From an uncultured Methylococcaceae bacterium (lineage in GTDB: Bacteria > Pseudomonadota > Gammaproteobacteria > Methylococcales > Methylococcaceae), in assembly GCA_903859815.1 (NCBI GenBank), contig CAIOOA010000067.1, forward strand, positions 1 to 64,000: 64,000 nucleotides of DNA, read 5' to 3'. A program made the position numbers and the translations under genes. The notes under the pieces were generated by a model. That model worked only from the letters and a program-made list of their open reading frames with translations. It was not told where the DNA came from and made no database searches. Positions 51,968-61,719 of this stretch are shown here, piece by piece (within the stretch, counting starts at the first letter, position 1; every line of letters starts with the position of its first letter).

Positions 51968-52921
51968 ATGGCACTTTCGTCCTTGGAAATCTGCGCTGGC
52001 GCTGGCGGACAAGCTTTAGGCTTGGAACGGGCGGGGTTCGACCATGCCTGTTTGGTCGAAATCGAACCACCAGCCTGCGCCACTTTACGCCTTAACCGCC
52101 CCAATTGGAACGTAGTGGAGGGCGATTTGCGCCAGTTTGACGGAACACCCTTTCGAGGCATAGATCTACTGGCCGGCGGGGTCCCCTGCCCTCCGTTTTC
52201 CAGAGCGGGCAAACAAATGGGTTCCGATGATGACCGGGACCTATTTCCAGAAGCCATCCGCCTCGTTGATGAATGCCGCCCCCAAGCCGTGATGTTGGAA
52301 AATGTGCGCGGTTTATTGGATGCCGTGTTTGGGGATTATCGCAACAAAGTCGAAAAACAATTGATCAAATTGGGTTACAAGCCGGGCTGGAAACTGCTCA
52401 ATGCTAGTGATTATGGGGTATCCCAACTCAGACCGCGTGTGGTTTTCGTCGGTATCCGCAAAGATATAGCCGATCATTTTGATTGGCCGGAACCGCTTAA
52501 AATTCAGCCACCCACCGTGGGTGAGTTGCTCTATGATTTGATGGGCAAGCATGGTTGGCGCGGCGTGGATCGCTGGCGGGAGCAAGCCAATATGATCGCG
52601 CCGACTTTGGTGGGCGGGTCAAAAAAACATGGCGGGCCTGATCTAGGGCCAACCCGCGCCAGGCAAGCGTGGGCAGCACTAGGCGTCAATGGGCTTGGGT
52701 TATGGGATGATGCACCTCCGCGTGATTTCGTCGGAATGCCGCGCCTGACAACCCGCATGACGGCACGCATTCAAGGCTTTCCCGACGACTGGGCTTTCTT
52801 CGGCAAGAAAACCCCGGTTTATCGTCAAATCGGGAATGCCTTTCCTCCGCCTGTGGCCGCAGCCGTGGCAAACAAAATTCACCAAGCCTTGACGGTCAGG
52901 CGAAGCTTCAAAGTCGCTTAG
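51968..52921 (+). CDS. C5-cytosine DNA methyltransferase of a type II RM system
   Basis: A 317-residue enzyme. Motif I is EICAGAGGQALGLERAGF, motif IV is GGVPCPPFS with catalytic Cys74, motif VI is ENVRG at 111-115, and motif X is YRQIGNAFPPPVA. The variable target domain spans about 190-260. It is shorter than many but has all core motifs. The nuclease gene follows directly, and the NgoMIV likeness of that partner suggests a CCGG-centred target such as GCCGGC, which is inference. Confidence 0.92.
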   Translation: MALSSLEICAGAGGQALGLERAGFDHACLVEIEPPACATLRLNRPNWNVVEGDLRQFDGTPFRGIDLLAGGVPCPPFSRAGKQMGSDDDRDLFPEAIRLVDECRPQAVMLENVRGLLDAVFGDYRNKVEKQLIKLGYKPGWKLLNASDYGVSQLRPRVVFVGIRKDIADHFDWPEPLKIQPPTVGELLYDLMGKHGWRGVDRWREQANMIAPTLVGGSKKHGGPDLGPTRARQAWAALGVNGLGLWDDAPPRDFVGMPRLTTRMTARIQGFPDDWAFFGKKTPVYRQIGNAFPPPVAAAVANKIHQALTVRRSFKVA

Positions 52922-53047
52922 ACACACACAGTGGCCATCATTAAACCCGGCTCCCAAGAATCTTTGAAATTTGGCGAGGAAACCGATTCGGCTCCTCGTT
53001 TTGACCAAACGAATGTAGCCCCCTGCCCTGCTCCCAGCTATCCCGGC

Positions 53048-53947
53048 ATGAAGCATGACAATCAGATGACGCTCCCCAACTTTCCACCCACCAGCACGGA
53101 ATTTAGCCAAGCCCGCAAAGCCTTTCATAAAGAATTACTGGAAACTGTGTTGACGCTGAATGCCGCAGGGGTAGCCAGCAATGCCGACAAAGACAATCGG
53201 GCCAGTGTCGCGATTGCGGCGGGCATCGCCCGTTTGCTGGAAGCGGAGACACAAGCCGAACGCTTGGCAGGGCAAACCTCGGGCAATCGCTTTGAAGATG
53301 CCTGTGCGGGTTTTGTCCGCAACACCTTTAGCAAACTCAGCCACCTGCGTCCGGGATCATGGGATGTTCATCAAGTCACCGGGCGAAACCGGCTGGAAAT
53401 TGCCAAATACGAACAGTTTGCCCATTTGGTCGCCTTGGACGAAGCGGCAAGGGGCAATCCAGCCCTAGCCGCAGCATTAGGCAGCGATTACACGATCACG
53501 CCGGATGTGGTGGTCGTCCGCCACACCGAGTCGGATGATGCCATCAACGCCCATGCCCGGCTGGTGGATGCATCGATTTCGCGCCATGCGAGTTTGCGTC
53601 AGGCAACTGGGGGCGGACCCTTGCTTCATGCCAGCATTTCTTGCAAATGGACCATCCGCAGCGACCGCGCCCAAAATGCGCGATCCGAAGCCTTGAACCT
53701 GATTCGCAACCGCAAGGGCCATCTTCCCCACATCATGGTGGTGACGGCGGAACCCACACCCTCCCGTTTGGCTTCCATCGCCTTAGGCACGGGAGACATC
53801 GACTGCGTTTACCATTTTGCGCTCTATGAATTGCAAGAATCCCTGCAACAATTGAACATGATTGATGCGATTGACCTGTTGATGGTGATGGTGGACGGCA
53901 AACGGCTTAAAGACATTTCCGATTTGCCGTTGGATTTGGCGGTGTGA
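53048..53947 (+). CDS. Type II restriction endonuclease, NgoMIV-like
   Basis: About 299 residues. The active site fits the NgoMIV/Cfr10I arrangement: PD at 152-153, SCK at 198-200 and a Glu candidate in GNRFEDAC. The RSDR motif at 204-207, used by CCGG-type enzymes to read the target, follows at once. Text around SCKWTIRSDRAQNARSE is highly typical of that family. The frame is open from a GTG at 52931; the ATG at 53048 gives the usual length. Its 3' end overlaps maf on the other strand by 41 bases. Confidence 0.85.
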   Translation: MKHDNQMTLPNFPPTSTEFSQARKAFHKELLETVLTLNAAGVASNADKDNRASVAIAAGIARLLEAETQAERLAGQTSGNRFEDACAGFVRNTFSKLSHLRPGSWDVHQVTGRNRLEIAKYEQFAHLVALDEAARGNPALAAALGSDYTITPDVVVVRHTESDDAINAHARLVDASISRHASLRQATGGGPLLHASISCKWTIRSDRAQNARSEALNLIRNRKGHLPHIMVVTAEPTPSRLASIALGTGDIDCVYHFALYELQESLQQLNMIDAIDLLMVMVDGKRLKDISDLPLDLAV

Positions 53948-54524
53948 CCAGCACCTCAATCCCCGCTTCGCGCAACAGCCCTGCCGTTTCAAAGACTGGC
54001 AAACCCATCACACCCGAGAAACTGCCTTCGAGATGGGCGACAAAAATCGCGCCCAAGCCCTGAATGGCGTAAGCCCCTGCTTTGTCGCAAGGCTCGCCCG
54101 TCGCCCAATAGGCTTCGATTTCCTCGTCGGCAATTTCGCGAAAGCGCACCTTGCTAATACTCATCGCTTGCCAATGATGATTGCCTGAGCGCAGGGAAAT
54201 GGCACTTAACACTTGATGTTCGCGCCCTGACAAACGGCTTAGCATGTCTCTGGCATGGTCAATACCGCTCGGTTTGCCGAAAACCTCCCCGTTCAAAACC
54301 ACTTCGGTATCCGCACCTAGCACAGGCAAACGAGATTGGCATGAAAGCTGGCCTAGCCAAGACTTCTCAGCGGCAACACGATGGACATAATGTTCAGCTT
54401 GCTCACCTTGCCGTGGAATTTCGTCGGCTTCCACGGTCACGGCCTCAAAGACTAGGCCCATTTGCGCCAACAATTCACGGCGGCGTGGGGAAGCGGAGGC
54501 CAATATAATTTTTGGGGTATTCAT
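53907..54524 (-). CDS. maf: Maf nucleoside-triphosphate pyrophosphatase, YhdE type
   Basis: A 205-residue house-cleaning enzyme that hydrolyses non-standard or excess dTTP/UTP. Motifs are [16 protein letters not shown], the catalytic region [18 protein letters not shown], and [17 protein letters not shown]. The open frame extends 35 codons upstream into rlmH; the ATG at 54524 overlaps the rlmH stop as ATGA. The C-terminus runs into the restriction gene. Confidence 0.93.
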   Translation of the reverse strand: MNTPKIILASASPRRRELLAQMGLVFEAVTVEADEIPRQGEQAEHYVHRVAAEKSWLGQLSCQSRLPVLGADTEVVLNGEVFGKPSGIDHARDMLSRLSGREHQVLSAISLRSGNHHWQAMSISKVRFREIADEEIEAYWATGEPCDKAGAYAIQGLGAIFVAHLEGSFSGVMGLPVFETAGLLREAGIEVLVTPPNPTANRKCL

Positions 54525-54988
54525 CGGTGATAAGGATGGTTGTGCAGAATGCTCCATGCCCGGTAAAGTTGCTCGGCAAGCACAATGCGAACCAGAGGAT
54601 GTGGAAACGTCAACGCAGACAGCCGCCAACGATCATCGGCTTTAGCCAGACAACTCTGGGCCAAACCGTCCGGCCCACCCACTAACAAGGAAACATTGCG
54701 CCCGTCCCCTAGCCAGCGCGACAAAGCTTCTGCCAACTGCGGGGTGGACCATTCCTTGCCACTCAAATCCAAGGCCACCACACGATCCCCTGAGGGTATT
54801 GCAGCCAGCATTCTCTGCCCTTCATCATCCATGACACGCTCAATGTCGGTATGCTTGCCACGCTTACCGGGCGTGATTTCCCGGAGCTTTAGCTCACATT
54901 CTCTTGGCATCCGCTTGGCATATTCCGTGTAGCCTTGGGTGACCCAATCTGGCATGCGATTGCCTACGCAGAGCAAGTTTATTTGCAT
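54521..54988 (-). CDS. rlmH: 23S rRNA pseudouridine-1915 N3-methyltransferase
   Basis: A 155-residue SPOUT methyltransferase acting on the 70S ribosome. Family text is [31 protein letters not shown], the SAM-knot LLVGGPDGL and [30 protein letters not shown], which is the conserved C-terminus. Full length. It starts ten bases after the kup stop, so kup-rlmH-maf are likely one transcript. Confidence 0.97.
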   Translation of the reverse strand: MQINLLCVGNRMPDWVTQGYTEYAKRMPRECELKLREITPGKRGKHTDIERVMDDEGQRMLAAIPSGDRVVALDLSGKEWSTPQLAEALSRWLGDGRNVSLLVGGPDGLAQSCLAKADDRWRLSALTFPHPLVRIVLAEQLYRAWSILHNHPYHR

Positions 54989-54997
54989 GGCCCGGCT

Positions 54998-56887
54998 TTA
55001 TATTTCCACCAAGGTTCCGATTTCTATAGCTTGCTTGGAGGGTATGCCAAAAAACAGGATGGGATTGGAAGAATTGCGGAACATAAATATGAAAATCCGT
55101 TCCTGCCAAGCGTTCAAGGCCGGGTTGCTGGAAGGAACCAAGGTTTCACGTCCAGTGAAAAACATAGCCTCGTGCAAATCGAACTTTACTCCACGCTCGT
55201 TGATCATCTGTAAAGCATAATAAATGTCGGGCGATTGGGTAAACCCAAAGTTGATGGTGACGCGATAAAAGTTTTGCCCGAGATCTTCGATTTCCAAACG
55301 GTCTTTGGCAACCACATAGGGTATGTCTTGGGTGGTGACGGTCAACAAGATCACCCTATCATGCAAAATTTTATTGTATTCGACATTCTTCAACAGCGCG
55401 AACGGCAGGCTGATATGACGGCTATACAGGAAAATGCTGGTGCCGGGGACACGTATCAGAGGTGATTCTTTGATTTGGGTCATGAAATCGGTCAGCGACA
55501 TCGATGAACGTTGCAAATGCCGAATCAGAGCAGTGCGACCTTTTTTCCAAGTGGTCATGAAAAAGAACAGGAAAAGGGCAATTAGCAATGGGAACCAGCC
55601 ACCGTCAATAATTTTGATGGCATTAGCCCCCAAGAAAGACAGATCGACAGCGAGGAAAACGACAAGGAAGGTGACAGCCCAACGCAATTTCCATTTCCAA
55701 ACATCCATTGCCACGATGAAGGCCAAACTGGTATCTATCGCCATAGTTCCAGTTACGGCAAACCCATAAGCCGATGCCAAATGACTGGAAGATTGGAATA
55801 CCAATACGAGGATCAACACGGCAATCAATAGAAACCGGTTAACCGCAGGGGAGTAGACCTGTCCCATTTCAGAATTTGAGGTATGGATAAAACGCAAACG
55901 CGGGATGTAATCCAACTGCACCGCCTGCCGGGTAATGGAAAATGCCCCCGAAATGACCGCTTGCGAGGCAATCACGGTGGCCGCTGTGGACAGGGCGATG
56001 AGTGGGTATAACGCCCATTCCGGTGCCAACAGGTAAAACGGATTCTTGATTGCCGAAGGATCGCGCAAGATTAACGCCCCTTGCCCTAGATAATTCAGCA
56101 ACAGTGCAGGCATCACGAAGAGCAACCAGCTAAACTGTATAGGTTTTCGGCCAAAATGCCCCATGTCGGCATAGAGCGCCTCGGCACCCGTCAAGGCCAG
56201 CACCACAGCGCCCAAGGCTAAGAAACCGTGCCAATGGTGCTTGATGAAAAAATTCAGCCCATATTTCGGGTTGAACGCCATCAGAATGTCAGGTGATTTT
56301 ATCAGGCTGTCGATTCCCATCAGCGCCAAAGTGATAAACCAGAAAACCATCACCGGGCCGAACAATTTACCCACCTTGTCAGTGCCCATGCTCTGAAACA
56401 GAAACAAGCCAATCAACACGCAGAGCGTTATCGGTATGACATAAGGGTGCAAGGCCGGCGCGGCCACCTCAAGCCCTTCAACCGCGCTTAACACTGAAAT
56501 TGCCGGGGTTATAATGCCGTCGCCGTAAAACAATGCGGCCCCAAACAATCCTAGGCTGATGATGATGGCGCGATGATGATTCTTATGCCTGCCTCGCAAA
56601 GCCAATGCCATCAATGCCATGATGCCACCTTCGCCCCGGTTGTCCGCCCGCATGACGAAAACCACATACTTCAGGCATATCACCATGATTAGGGACCAGA
56701 AAATCAGCGAAATGGAGCCGTACACCGTCACCTTGTCCGGTGACAAGCCATGTGCCTCATTGAAGATTTCCTTCATTGTGTACAATGGGCTAGTGCCGAC
56801 ATCGCCATACACAACGCCTATGGCGCCTAGGGCAAGGGCAGCGAAATTTGATTTATGATGTGAATGTGATTGGTCAATAGTGGGCAT
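54998..56887 (-). CDS. kup: Low-affinity potassium transporter Kup
   Basis: A 629-residue KUP/HAK potassium:proton symporter with about 12 membrane helices and a C-terminal cytoplasmic part. Signature text includes GDVGTSPLYTMKEIF, ADNRGEGGIMALMAL, YGDGIITPAISVLSAVEG and GAEALYADMGHFG. Length is normal for the family. It heads the kup-rlmH-maf group. Confidence 0.96.
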   Translation of the reverse strand: MPTIDQSHSHHKSNFAALALGAIGVVYGDVGTSPLYTMKEIFNEAHGLSPDKVTVYGSISLIFWSLIMVICLKYVVFVMRADNRGEGGIMALMALALRGRHKNHHRAIIISLGLFGAALFYGDGIITPAISVLSAVEGLEVAAPALHPYVIPITLCVLIGLFLFQSMGTDKVGKLFGPVMVFWFITLALMGIDSLIKSPDILMAFNPKYGLNFFIKHHWHGFLALGAVVLALTGAEALYADMGHFGRKPIQFSWLLFVMPALLLNYLGQGALILRDPSAIKNPFYLLAPEWALYPLIALSTAATVIASQAVISGAFSITRQAVQLDYIPRLRFIHTSNSEMGQVYSPAVNRFLLIAVLILVLVFQSSSHLASAYGFAVTGTMAIDTSLAFIVAMDVWKWKLRWAVTFLVVFLAVDLSFLGANAIKIIDGGWFPLLIALFLFFFMTTWKKGRTALIRHLQRSSMSLTDFMTQIKESPLIRVPGTSIFLYSRHISLPFALLKNVEYNKILHDRVILLTVTTQDIPYVVAKDRLEIEDLGQNFYRVTINFGFTQSPDIYYALQMINERGVKFDLHEAMFFTGRETLVPSSNPALNAWQERIFIFMFRNSSNPILFFGIPSKQAIEIGTLVEI

Positions 56888-57002
56888 GTCGGTTCCTTCA
56901 AGGACCGTTGCAAAAATAAGGATGGATTCAAGCTTGCGTGAAAAGTGCTTTGCATAGACAATAATTTTATTCGTTGTATGAGGAAATAGCGACTAAACTG
57001 AT

Positions 57003-57287
57003 ATGAAAGCCAACTGCGCAATGAGTTTTAAAAGGGTTGCCTGCGGTACGCAGGCCCATGCATTATGCCTAGACATCAGTTCTTCGGGCATTTTATTTGA
57101 AGCATCCGAGGCCGCCGATGTGGGAAGGGCGCTCGAAATCCGTACATTTCCCGCCGACCGAATCACCCCTCCCCTGACCGCTCTCATTGAGGTCATTCGT
57201 TGCACCAAGACCGATGAGGGCCATTTTCGGATCGTCGGTGCCATCAAGGGAATTAAAAGCCAAGCCCCAGACCCAATCAACTCTTAA
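57003..57287 (+). CDS. PilZ-like domain protein
   Basis: A 94-residue single-domain protein. CLDISSSGILFEA followed by VGRALEIRTFPADR fits the PilZ pattern (DxSxxG), though the Arg-rich N-terminal switch usually needed for cyclic-di-GMP is only partly seen (SFKRVACG). It may bind a second messenger weakly or not at all. Its stop is two bases before the queD-like start, so they are probably cotranscribed. Confidence 0.7.
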   Translation: MKANCAMSFKRVACGTQAHALCLDISSSGILFEASEAADVGRALEIRTFPADRITPPLTALIEVIRCTKTDEGHFRIVGAIKGIKSQAPDPINS

Positions 57288-57289
57288 CC

Positions 57290-57700
57290 ATGTACTCAAT
57301 CACCAAAGAAATTTATTTTTGTTATGGTCATCGGCTGATGAACCATCCCGGAAAATGTAAAAACATCCACGGGCATAGTGTTAAAGCCGCCATCACCTTG
57401 CAATCCGAACGGCTCAACGAGCAAGGCATGGTTTGTGATTTTGCCGACATCGCAGCCGCTTCGGCCGCTTTCATCGATTCCGAATTGGATCATAATTTCC
57501 TGTTGCACAAAGACGACCCTCTGGTTGGGATGCTGCAACAAGCCAATGAACGTTGCATGGTCTTGCACGAACACCCCACGGCTGAATACATTGCCAAGCT
57601 CATTTTCGATTTCATCCTCGCGAAAGGTTATCCCGTGCGTGAGGTCACCCTCTGGGAAACCGCCAGTGCCTGCGCCAGTTACCGGGAAACCCACAGCTAA
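57290..57700 (+). CDS. 6-pyruvoyl tetrahydropterin synthase / QueD-like protein
   Basis: A 136-residue T-fold enzyme. Zinc ligands fit His14 (YGHRL) and His27/His29 (IHGH), the catalytic Cys is Cys23 (PGKCKN), and Asp67-His68 lie in ELDHNFLLH. HPTAEYIAKLIFD and TLWETASACASY complete the pattern. QueD makes 6-carboxytetrahydropterin for queuosine; a related activity is possible. It lies directly before the DUF1249 gene. Confidence 0.88.
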   Translation: MYSITKEIYFCYGHRLMNHPGKCKNIHGHSVKAAITLQSERLNEQGMVCDFADIAAASAAFIDSELDHNFLLHKDDPLVGMLQQANERCMVLHEHPTAEYIAKLIFDFILAKGYPVREVTLWETASACASYRETHS

Positions 57701-57705
57701 TCCCC

Positions 57706-58173
57706 ATGTATTTTCTTGAACCTTTGGCAAAATCCTACTGGCTGTCGAAACTCTGTGAAGCCAACTACGAACGTTTACTCCGGTTGATACCCGATTTGAC
57801 CCAAATGGCGGGAACCTGCGTCGCCCATGCCGACGGCAAGCCCTCCCTACACATGCAATTGCAGAAAAACTCGCGCTACACCTTGACCTTGGAGTTGACC
57901 CATAGCTTTGGGTTAGGGCTGCTTAAACCCCAAATGGAGCCTTCAGTCAGGGTGAGGGTGTATTTGGATGTTCGCGCAGCCGAAATGCTGGGCGATCATG
58001 ACCGCCCCAAAGTGTACGAGGCGTTCAGGTGGGGCGGCAAGGGCAGGGAAATGCTGGATTACAAATGGAAACTGAATTATTTCCTGTCAAAATGGCTAGA
58101 CCATTGCCTTGCCAATGATTATTGCTTTAGCATGACTCGCAGTGAGCAGAACACCTGTACCGAAGAAGTGTAA
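57706..58173 (+). CDS. DUF1249 protein (YqiB family)
   Basis: A 155-residue protein matching E. coli YqiB: KLCEANYERLLRLIPDL near the start, THSFGLGLLKPQMEPSVRVRVYLDVRAAEML in the middle and KWKLNYFLSKWLDHCLANDY near the end. Function is not established. It starts five bases after the QueD-like stop, so the three genes from 57003 form an operon. Confidence 0.9.
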   Translation: MYFLEPLAKSYWLSKLCEANYERLLRLIPDLTQMAGTCVAHADGKPSLHMQLQKNSRYTLTLELTHSFGLGLLKPQMEPSVRVRVYLDVRAAEMLGDHDRPKVYEAFRWGGKGREMLDYKWKLNYFLSKWLDHCLANDYCFSMTRSEQNTCTEEV

Positions 58174-58269
58174 ATCTCAAGGCAATAGCCTGTCGCAATG
58201 TTGTAAAATCATCCGGTCCAATCGAATACCCTCTTTCAACCACTTAAACAAGCAGAAAGGCGAACACCA

Positions 58270-59490
58270 ATGAATGCTGTGGCAAACCCATCCGAAACGC
58301 TTACCCTGACACCACCCGAACCGGTCAAACCCGTCGCACCGGAACAGGCGTCCTCCCTCGTCAAGTTGGACGAGAAGACCATCGCCAAACTTGATGAAAG
58401 AGTCACCAGCTTCATCGATAACATCGTGCAATTGGACTCACACAGCCCCGAGTTCATTGGCAAGGTCAACAGTATCCATGCGCTAGGGAGCGATCAAATA
58501 CGTGCAGCAGCCAGTATCTCAAACCGCTTGCTGGACCGGCCCGTTGCCAGCCTGAACGAAGGGCTTGGCGATGGTCATTCCAAAGTCTCTAAGAGCCTGC
58601 TGGATTTAAGGGAAACCATCGAAAGCCTAGATCCGACAAGGCAAGGGAATTTGTTGGAACCACGAAAAATACTGGGGTTCATACCTTGGGGCAACAAACT
58701 CCAAGATTATTTCCGGAAGTATCAATCTTCACAAACCCACTTAAACGCCATAATCGTGAACCTTTATGACAGCAAAGTGGAGTTAGAAAAAGACAATGCC
58801 GCAATCAAACAGGAAAGAGAGAATGCGTGGGATTTAATGCAAAAACTTGAGCAATATGCCCATCTCGGAAAAAAATTGGACGCGGCTTTGGAAGCCAAAG
58901 TGGCCGAAATTGAAGCCACCGACCCGGAAAAAGCGCGTGTGGTCAAGGAGGAAATGCTGTTTTATATACGCCAGAAGGTACAGGATTTGCTGACCCAACT
59001 GGCCGTCACCATCCAAGGCTATCTGGCTATGGACATGGTGCGCAAAAACAACCTGGAACTCATCAAAGGCGTGGACAGGGCGACTACGACGACCGTTTCC
59101 GCATTGAGGACGGCAGTGATTGTATCGCAAGCCCTTGCCAACCAAAAATTGGTGCTGGATCAAATCTCCGCGTTAAACACGACTACCGGCAACATGATCG
59201 AGGGCACTTCCGAATTGCTGAAACAGCAATCTACGCTGACTCACGAGCAGGCCGCCAGTTCCACCGTGAATTTGGAGCAATTGAAAAAGGCTTTCCAAAA
59301 CATCTACGATACGATGGACACGGTTGCCAACTTCAAAGTCCAAGCCTTGGATAATATGAAGCAGACCGTCAATACCTTGTCAGCCGAAGTGGAAAAGTCC
59401 AAGTCATACCTAGACAGAGTGCGTGACGACAAAGTACAAACAACCGTATCCGAAATCGCTGCCCAAACTAAAAGTGAATTGCAATTGTAA
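58270..59490 (+). CDS. TelA/KlaA family toxic-anion resistance protein
   Basis: A 406-residue soluble helical protein. Residues about 75-390 match the TelA family: SNRLLDRPVASL, RKILGFIPWGNKLQDYFRKYQSSQTHLNAI, QLAVTIQGYLAMDMVRKNNLELIKGVDRATTTTVSALRTAV. Members were linked to tellurite resistance and to stress responses, but the mechanism is not clear. The N-terminus is Pro/Thr rich. No tellurite or TerD-type genes lie nearby. Confidence 0.9.
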   Translation: MNAVANPSETLTLTPPEPVKPVAPEQASSLVKLDEKTIAKLDERVTSFIDNIVQLDSHSPEFIGKVNSIHALGSDQIRAAASISNRLLDRPVASLNEGLGDGHSKVSKSLLDLRETIESLDPTRQGNLLEPRKILGFIPWGNKLQDYFRKYQSSQTHLNAIIVNLYDSKVELEKDNAAIKQERENAWDLMQKLEQYAHLGKKLDAALEAKVAEIEATDPEKARVVKEEMLFYIRQKVQDLLTQLAVTIQGYLAMDMVRKNNLELIKGVDRATTTTVSALRTAVIVSQALANQKLVLDQISALNTTTGNMIEGTSELLKQQSTLTHEQAASSTVNLEQLKKAFQNIYDTMDTVANFKVQALDNMKQTVNTLSAEVEKSKSYLDRVRDDKVQTTVSEIAAQTKSELQL

Positions 59491-59612
59491 GCAAAACCTT
59501 CAAAGCCCATGCGTCCTAAAAAATGGGTATGCATGGGCCAACAGTTAATTCAATGCTGGAAATTCGTGGCATAATGTCTGCTTTGAACCTGCTTTCCACT
59601 TAGCCCTTTGAT

Positions 59613-60596
59613 ATGACTGCACTCATCGACGACAAGGAATTGCAGCGGATCGGCCTGAATGTTGTTCGGATCGAAGCGGAAGCCGTTGCCTCGCTGGTCG
59701 AGCGCATAGATGCCAACTTCGTTTCAGCGTGTCGTCTGATGCATGACTGCGTCGGTCGGATTGTCGTCACCGGCATGGGAAAATCGGGTCATATTGGGGG
59801 CAAAATAGCCGCAACCCTGGCCAGCACTGGAACCCCTGCCTTTTTTGTCCATCCTGGCGAGGCCAGCCATGGTGATTTAGGGATGATCACTTGCAAAGAC
59901 GTGGTGCTTGCCTTGTCCAATTCGGGGGAGTCGGTGGAAATTCTGACCATCTTGCCGGTGATCAAACGGATGGGTGCCGCGCTGATCAGCATGACGGGCA
60001 ACGCTTCTTCCACGCTGGCTCGCCAAGCTGAGGTGCACATCAATATTGGTGTCCGAGAGGAAGCCTGCACCCTAGGCTTGGCCCCCACATCAAGCACGAC
60101 GGCGGCTTTGGTCATGGGGGATGCCTTGGCAGTCGCCTTGCTGGAAGCAAGGGGCTTCACCCGTGAGGATTTTGCCCTGTCCCATCCGGGAGGAAGGTTG
60201 GGTCGCCAGCTTTTGCTCAGGGTGTCGGACATTATGCACACTGGCGATAAGATGCCCGCCGTGACCGAAACCCAACTGGTGCGCGAGGCAGTTTTGCAGA
60301 TGACCGCCAAAAAACTGGGCATGACCGCGGTACTCAATGCAGAGGCACGTGTCATGGGCATTTTCACTGACGGAGATTTGCGCAGATTATTTGAGCGTGG
60401 CGGGGATGTCCATGCCATTCCGATCAAGGACGTGATGACACCGGGGTGTCAACGAATTAAGGCCGACCGTCTGGCTGCCGAGGCATTGCGCATGATGGAG
60501 GCAAAACGCATCAACGCCTTATTGGTGGTGGACGATGAAAACCGGCTTATTGGAGCCCTAAACATGCACGACTTATTGAGTGCAGGCGTAGTCTGA
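59613..60596 (+). CDS. kdsD: Arabinose-5-phosphate isomerase
   Basis: A 327-residue enzyme converting ribulose 5-phosphate to arabinose 5-phosphate, the first step to Kdo. The N-terminal SIS domain shows VVTGMGKSGHIGGKIAATLASTGTPAFFVHPGEASHGDLGMI and ALSNSGESVEI. Two CBS domains follow from about residue 205. It starts the kdsD-kdsC-lptC-lptA-lptB run. Confidence 0.97.
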   Translation: MTALIDDKELQRIGLNVVRIEAEAVASLVERIDANFVSACRLMHDCVGRIVVTGMGKSGHIGGKIAATLASTGTPAFFVHPGEASHGDLGMITCKDVVLALSNSGESVEILTILPVIKRMGAALISMTGNASSTLARQAEVHINIGVREEACTLGLAPTSSTTAALVMGDALAVALLEARGFTREDFALSHPGGRLGRQLLLRVSDIMHTGDKMPAVTETQLVREAVLQMTAKKLGMTAVLNAEARVMGIFTDGDLRRLFERGGDVHAIPIKDVMTPGCQRIKADRLAAEALRMMEAKRINALLVVDDENRLIGALNMHDLLSAGVV

Positions 60597-60614
60597 TTTC
60601 CAAAAGGTAATATA

Positions 60615-61139
60615 ATGATGGCAGAAATCTTGGAAAGGGCAGCAAATATCAAATTGGTGATTTTTGATGTCGATGGAGTGCTGACCGATGGCAAACTTTT
60701 TTTCGACGAGCATGGCAACGAATACAAGCCGTTCCATTCCCGTGATGGCTTAGGTATTTGCATGTTACGGGAAACCGGGGTAGAGGTCGCGGTGATTTCA
60801 GGCCGGGCATCCAAATCAGTCGCCCAACGCATGGCGAGTCTGGGCATTGAAAGAGTCTTTCAGGGGCAGCGCCACAAACTCATTGCTTATGAAAGTCTGC
60901 GGGTGGAATTGAACTTGGAACCCGAACAAATTGCCCACGTTGGCGACGATTTACTCGATTTGCCCCTAATGCGCAGGGTCGGCCTGTCCATCGCCGTGGC
61001 TGATGCCCATCCGGCCATCTTGCCGTTTGCTCATTGGGTCACCTTAAAGCCAGGCGGGAATGGGGCCGCACGCGAAGTCTGCGACATGATCATGGAAGCC
61101 CAAGGCAATCTGGCCAAGATGATTGAAAGCCATTATTAA
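60615..61139 (+). CDS. kdsC: 3-deoxy-D-manno-octulosonate 8-phosphate phosphatase
   Basis: A 174-residue HAD phosphatase that yields free Kdo. The nucleophile motif is FDVDGVLTDG with Asp18 and Asp20; ISGR and HVGDDLLDLPLM are the later HAD motifs. It lacks a cap domain, as usual for KdsC. It lies 18 bases after kdsD and seven bases before lptC. Confidence 0.97.
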   Translation: MMAEILERAANIKLVIFDVDGVLTDGKLFFDEHGNEYKPFHSRDGLGICMLRETGVEVAVISGRASKSVAQRMASLGIERVFQGQRHKLIAYESLRVELNLEPEQIAHVGDDLLDLPLMRRVGLSIAVADAHPAILPFAHWVTLKPGGNGAAREVCDMIMEAQGNLAKMIESHY

Positions 61140-61146
61140 CCGCCCT

Positions 61147-61719
61147 ATGAAGCTGAACCTGAAATCCATTGCATCCAAATTGCTGCTGATCCTGCTGGCG
61201 GGCGGAACTTGGTGGCTGTCCGATTATTTTAGCCCAAAGGATACGGTGGAACATAAAGCCAAACATGACCATATTGACTATTATTCCAAGAACATCACCC
61301 GAACCGTGCTAACCACTGAAGGCACACCTAAGGAAATGCTCGTTGCGTCCATGATGACACATTACAAGGGCGATGATGACCGGACCGAATTGAACCAACC
61401 GATTCAGACGCTTTATAAGAAGGACGGTCAGCCTTGGGTCATCCACTCGTCAGAAGGGACTTTGCTGGACGGGGGAAAAACTGTCTTGCTGCGGGGCGAT
61501 GTTTTGATAACACGAAAGAACGACAAGGGTGAAGAGTTGCGCATTATCACCTCTAACGTCAAATACATTCCCGAACAGGAATATGCAGAAACCGCCGAGC
61601 ATGTGAAGATGCTAGGGCCGGGCGATGAAAGTAGCGGCATGGGTGCCGAAGTCAATTTTGAACCGTTTCTTGTCATTAACCTACTCGCCGATGTGAAGAG
61701 AAAGCATGAAATCCGTTAA
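61147..61719 (+). CDS. lptC: LPS export protein LptC
   Basis: A 190-residue inner-membrane protein with one N-terminal helix (SKLLLILLAGGTWWL) and a periplasmic beta-jellyroll that passes LPS from LptBFG to LptA. GTPKEMLVASMMTHYKGDDDRTELNQP and AETAEHVKML are characteristic. A TTG at 61123 inside kdsC could add eight residues; the ATG at 61147 is preferred. It overlaps lptA by 14 bases. Confidence 0.93.
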   Translation: MKLNLKSIASKLLLILLAGGTWWLSDYFSPKDTVEHKAKHDHIDYYSKNITRTVLTTEGTPKEMLVASMMTHYKGDDDRTELNQPIQTLYKKDGQPWVIHSSEGTLLDGGKTVLLRGDVLITRKNDKGEELRIITSNVKYIPEQEYAETAEHVKMLGPGDESSGMGAEVNFEPFLVINLLADVKRKHEIR

